From Bacillota bacterium (GTDB lineage: Bacteria; Bacillota; Clostridia; Christensenellales; SZUA-584): a stretch of DNA of 6,148 nt. The position numbers and the translations under genes are program-made. Shown here piece by piece: positions 5,520-6,148 of the stretch (positions within the stretch are counted from its first letter, which is position 1; the number at the start of each line of letters is the position of its first letter). The stretch lies in contig JAEZIZ010000104.1 of assembly GCA_023415915.1 (NCBI GenBank), positions 1 through 6,148 on the forward strand, in the 5' to 3' direction. The notes beneath the pieces were generated by a model. The model made no database searches, had not been told where the DNA came from, and saw nothing but the letters and a program-made list of their open reading frames with translations.

Positions 5520-5584
5520 GGCGGTCAAAGATCGCCCCTACATGCTGTGACGATTCTTAAATATCGCAGGGGCGGGTTTCCGCC
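5520..5584. repeat. REPIN-like palindromic element R2
   Basis: It has the same plan as R1 with diverged arms. The left hairpin is GGCGGTC-AAA-GATCGCC (5520-5536) with one weakened pair, and the right is GGCGG-GTTT-CCGCC (5571-5584), shorter than in R1. The 38-bp core (5535-5572) starts CCCCTACA and ends CGCAGGGG. The spacer to R3 (5585-5641) holds another small hairpin, TGCCC-TGAAC-GGGCA (5588-5602). Confidence 0.75.
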
Positions 5585-5641
5585 GTGTGCCCTGAACGGG
5601 CATACCCACCCGTGAAATACCGTCCAGATAATCTGTATAAC

Positions 5642-5713
5642 GGGAGGGCGCAGAGGCCCTCCCCTACACGCTGTGATGTTTCTTTTTTACGCAGGGGCGT
5701 TCTTCGAACGCCC
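5642..5713. repeat. REPIN-like palindromic element R3
   Basis: The core is like the other copies (5661-5697, CCCCTACA...GCAGGGG, 37 bp), but both arms have a different sequence. The left is GGGAGGGC with GCCCTCCC around a 6-nt loop (5642-5663), and the right is GGGCGTTC-TTC-GAACGCCC (5695-5713). Both arms are perfect 8-bp stems, so pairing is retained although the arm sequence has changed relative to R1. Confidence 0.75.
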
Positions 5714-5738
5714 GCTTAAGTTATCAGCCGTTATGGAC

Positions 5739-5890
5739 ACCCTTTAGCCGCCTGCGGCGACAGCTCCCCGGTTGGGGTGGATAAGAGGGGAGTCATTTTT
5801 GGATATAAGCGCGTTAATAAATGCATTAAAGAAGCGCCCACATTCAAAGCTTCCCCTCTTAGGGGAAGTGGCGCGAAGCGCCGATAGGGT
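5739..5890. mobile_element. MITE-like element with imperfect terminal inverted repeats
   Basis: The 152-bp unit begins ACCCT (5739) and ends AGGGT (5890). Both ends carry, in mirrored order, a GC hairpin and a C4/G4 hairpin. On the left these are GCCGC-CT-GCGGC (5747-5758) and CCCC-GGTT-GGGG (5766-5777); on the right, CTTCCCC-TCTTA-GGGGAAG (5850-5868) and GGCGC-GAA-GCGCC (5870-5882). A further perfect inverted pair, TAAGAGGGGA (5782-5791) and TCCCCTCTTA (5852-5861), lies inward. The AT-rich centre has no coding capacity. The structure fits a miniature element mobilised in trans, but no target-site duplication is clear, so mobility is inferred. Its right end runs into cassette B. Confidence 0.5.
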
Positions 5891-5923
5891 ATATCTCCGC
5901 CTGTCTTTGCGTTATGCATTTTT

Positions 5924-5990
5924 GCGGTCAAAGACCGCCCCTACGCGCGCTGACGCTTCATTCATATCGCAGGGGCGTCCTTCGGACGCC
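5924..5990. repeat. REPIN-like palindromic element R4
   Basis: Nearly identical to R1. The left hairpin is GCGGTC-AAA-GACCGC (5924-5938; the outermost G of R1 is T here) and the right is GGCGTCC-TTC-GGACGCC (5974-5990). The 38-bp core (5938-5975) ends CGCAGGGG as in R2, rather than CGTAGGGG as in R1. Confidence 0.8.
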
Positions 5991-6036
5991 AGCTTTAATT
6001 TGCTTGCCGGGTTGATTACCGGAACACCTCATCCGT

Positions 6037-6110
6037 CCCCACACTGGATTGTCAGCATACAAAATAAGCCTGAAATCCAGTGTGGGGCCACCTTCTCCTC
6101 ACGGAGAAGG
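6037..6110. repeat. Paired hairpins of cassette B
   Basis: CCCCACACTGGATT (6037-6050) and AATCCAGTGTGGGG (6074-6087) form a perfect 14-bp stem. Compared with copy A it has gained one outer C-G pair and lost the innermost G-C pair, so stem length is unchanged. The second hairpin is CCTTCTCC-TCAC-GGAGAAGG (6091-6110), differing from copy A only in the loop. Confidence 0.75.
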
Positions 6111-6124
6111 CTTATACCGCATCT

Positions 6125-6148
6125 GGCGGTCAAAGACCGCCCCTACAC
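6125..6148. repeat. Left arm of a further REPIN-like element, truncated
   Basis: GGCGGTC-AAA-GACCGCC (6125-6141) followed by CCCTACAC at the window end is the start of a fifth element, in the position R2 holds relative to cassette A. The repeat field therefore continues beyond this window. Confidence 0.65.

Larger units (their letters stand above)
5279..5543. repeat. Composite repeat cassette, copy A
   Basis: This segment recurs at 5883-6148, offset 604 bp, then 605 bp after a one-base indel. The first 40 bp or so (5279-5318) match at about 70%. From 5319 on I count 13 substitutions and one indel in about 225 bp, about 94% identity. The cassette comprises a REPIN-like double hairpin (5319-5386), a spacer containing GAGGTG/CACCTC (5405-5410 and 5421-5426), a long hairpin (5433-5481), a short hairpin (5486-5505) and the left arm of the next REPIN-like element. 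No reading frame is conserved, so it is non-coding. Confidence 0.88.
5883..6148. repeat. Composite repeat cassette, copy B (runs off the window)
   Basis: Second copy of the cassette at 5279-5543, with the same order of elements: REPIN-like R4, long hairpin, short hairpin, then the left arm of another REPIN-like element cut by the window edge. Its start overlaps the last bases of the MITE-like element (GATAG at 5883-5887). The GAGGTG/CACCTC stem of copy A is broken here (GGGTTG), while the main hairpins are intact. Confidence 0.88.

Noticed and set aside
5731..5931. 66-codon minus-strand frame
   Set aside because: It runs through the MITE-like inverted repeats and into cassette B; the translation is repeat-derived, with no ribosome site.
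5279..6148. CRISPR array
   Set aside because: Repeats are long, imperfect and irregularly spaced, with nested hairpins instead of identical 24-37 bp repeats with unique spacers of equal size. No cas genes are present.

Overview
The window is a stretch of bacterial chromosome with five confident protein genes, one candidate micro-ORF and about 0.9 kb of dense, structured, non-coding repeats. Purine-rich Shine-Dalgarno sites, sigma-A-like promoters, an NCS2 uracil-type permease, an SdpI-family protein and short palindromic repeats with a CCCCTAC...GCAGGGG core suggest an anaerobic, gut-type Firmicute (Clostridia sensu lato). This is inference from gene style, not a taxonomic marker. Most genes are moderately GC-rich at third positions yet favour ATA for isoleucine, and that fingerprint could also fit other phyla such as Synergistota.

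Layout: (1) 47-977, two rightward envelope genes: a small lipoprotein L,D-transpeptidase (YkuD fold) and a three-helix SdpI-family membrane protein. (2) 996-2444, a leftward AAA/DUF4143 ATPase, convergent with sdpI, distinctly AT-rich and with its own near-consensus promoter; probably acquired horizontally. (3) 2445-3020, an AT-rich intergenic region. Its right half is an organised leader: a strong promoter, a possible 36-codon ORF whose stop codon lies inside the left arm of an intrinsic terminator, then the permease Shine-Dalgarno. (4) 3021-4493, an NCS2 permease with uracil-type active-site motifs, ending at a strong, probably bidirectional terminator. (5) 4583-5128, a leftward GNAT acetyltransferase sharing that terminator. 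(6) 5279-6148, an intergenic repeat field: four REPIN-like double-hairpin elements plus the start of a fifth, a 152-bp MITE-like element with imperfect terminal inverted repeats, and a roughly 265-bp composite cassette present twice, 604-605 bp apart.

The genes do not form one pathway. The first two act at the cell envelope, the permease would import uracil, and the ATPase and acetyltransferase are separate transcription units. No toxin-antitoxin, phage-defence or CRISPR system is evident. The most unusual items are the leader before the permease, which looks like a transcription attenuator or a micro-gene with its own terminator, and the repeat field, where hairpin arms change sequence but keep their pairing.
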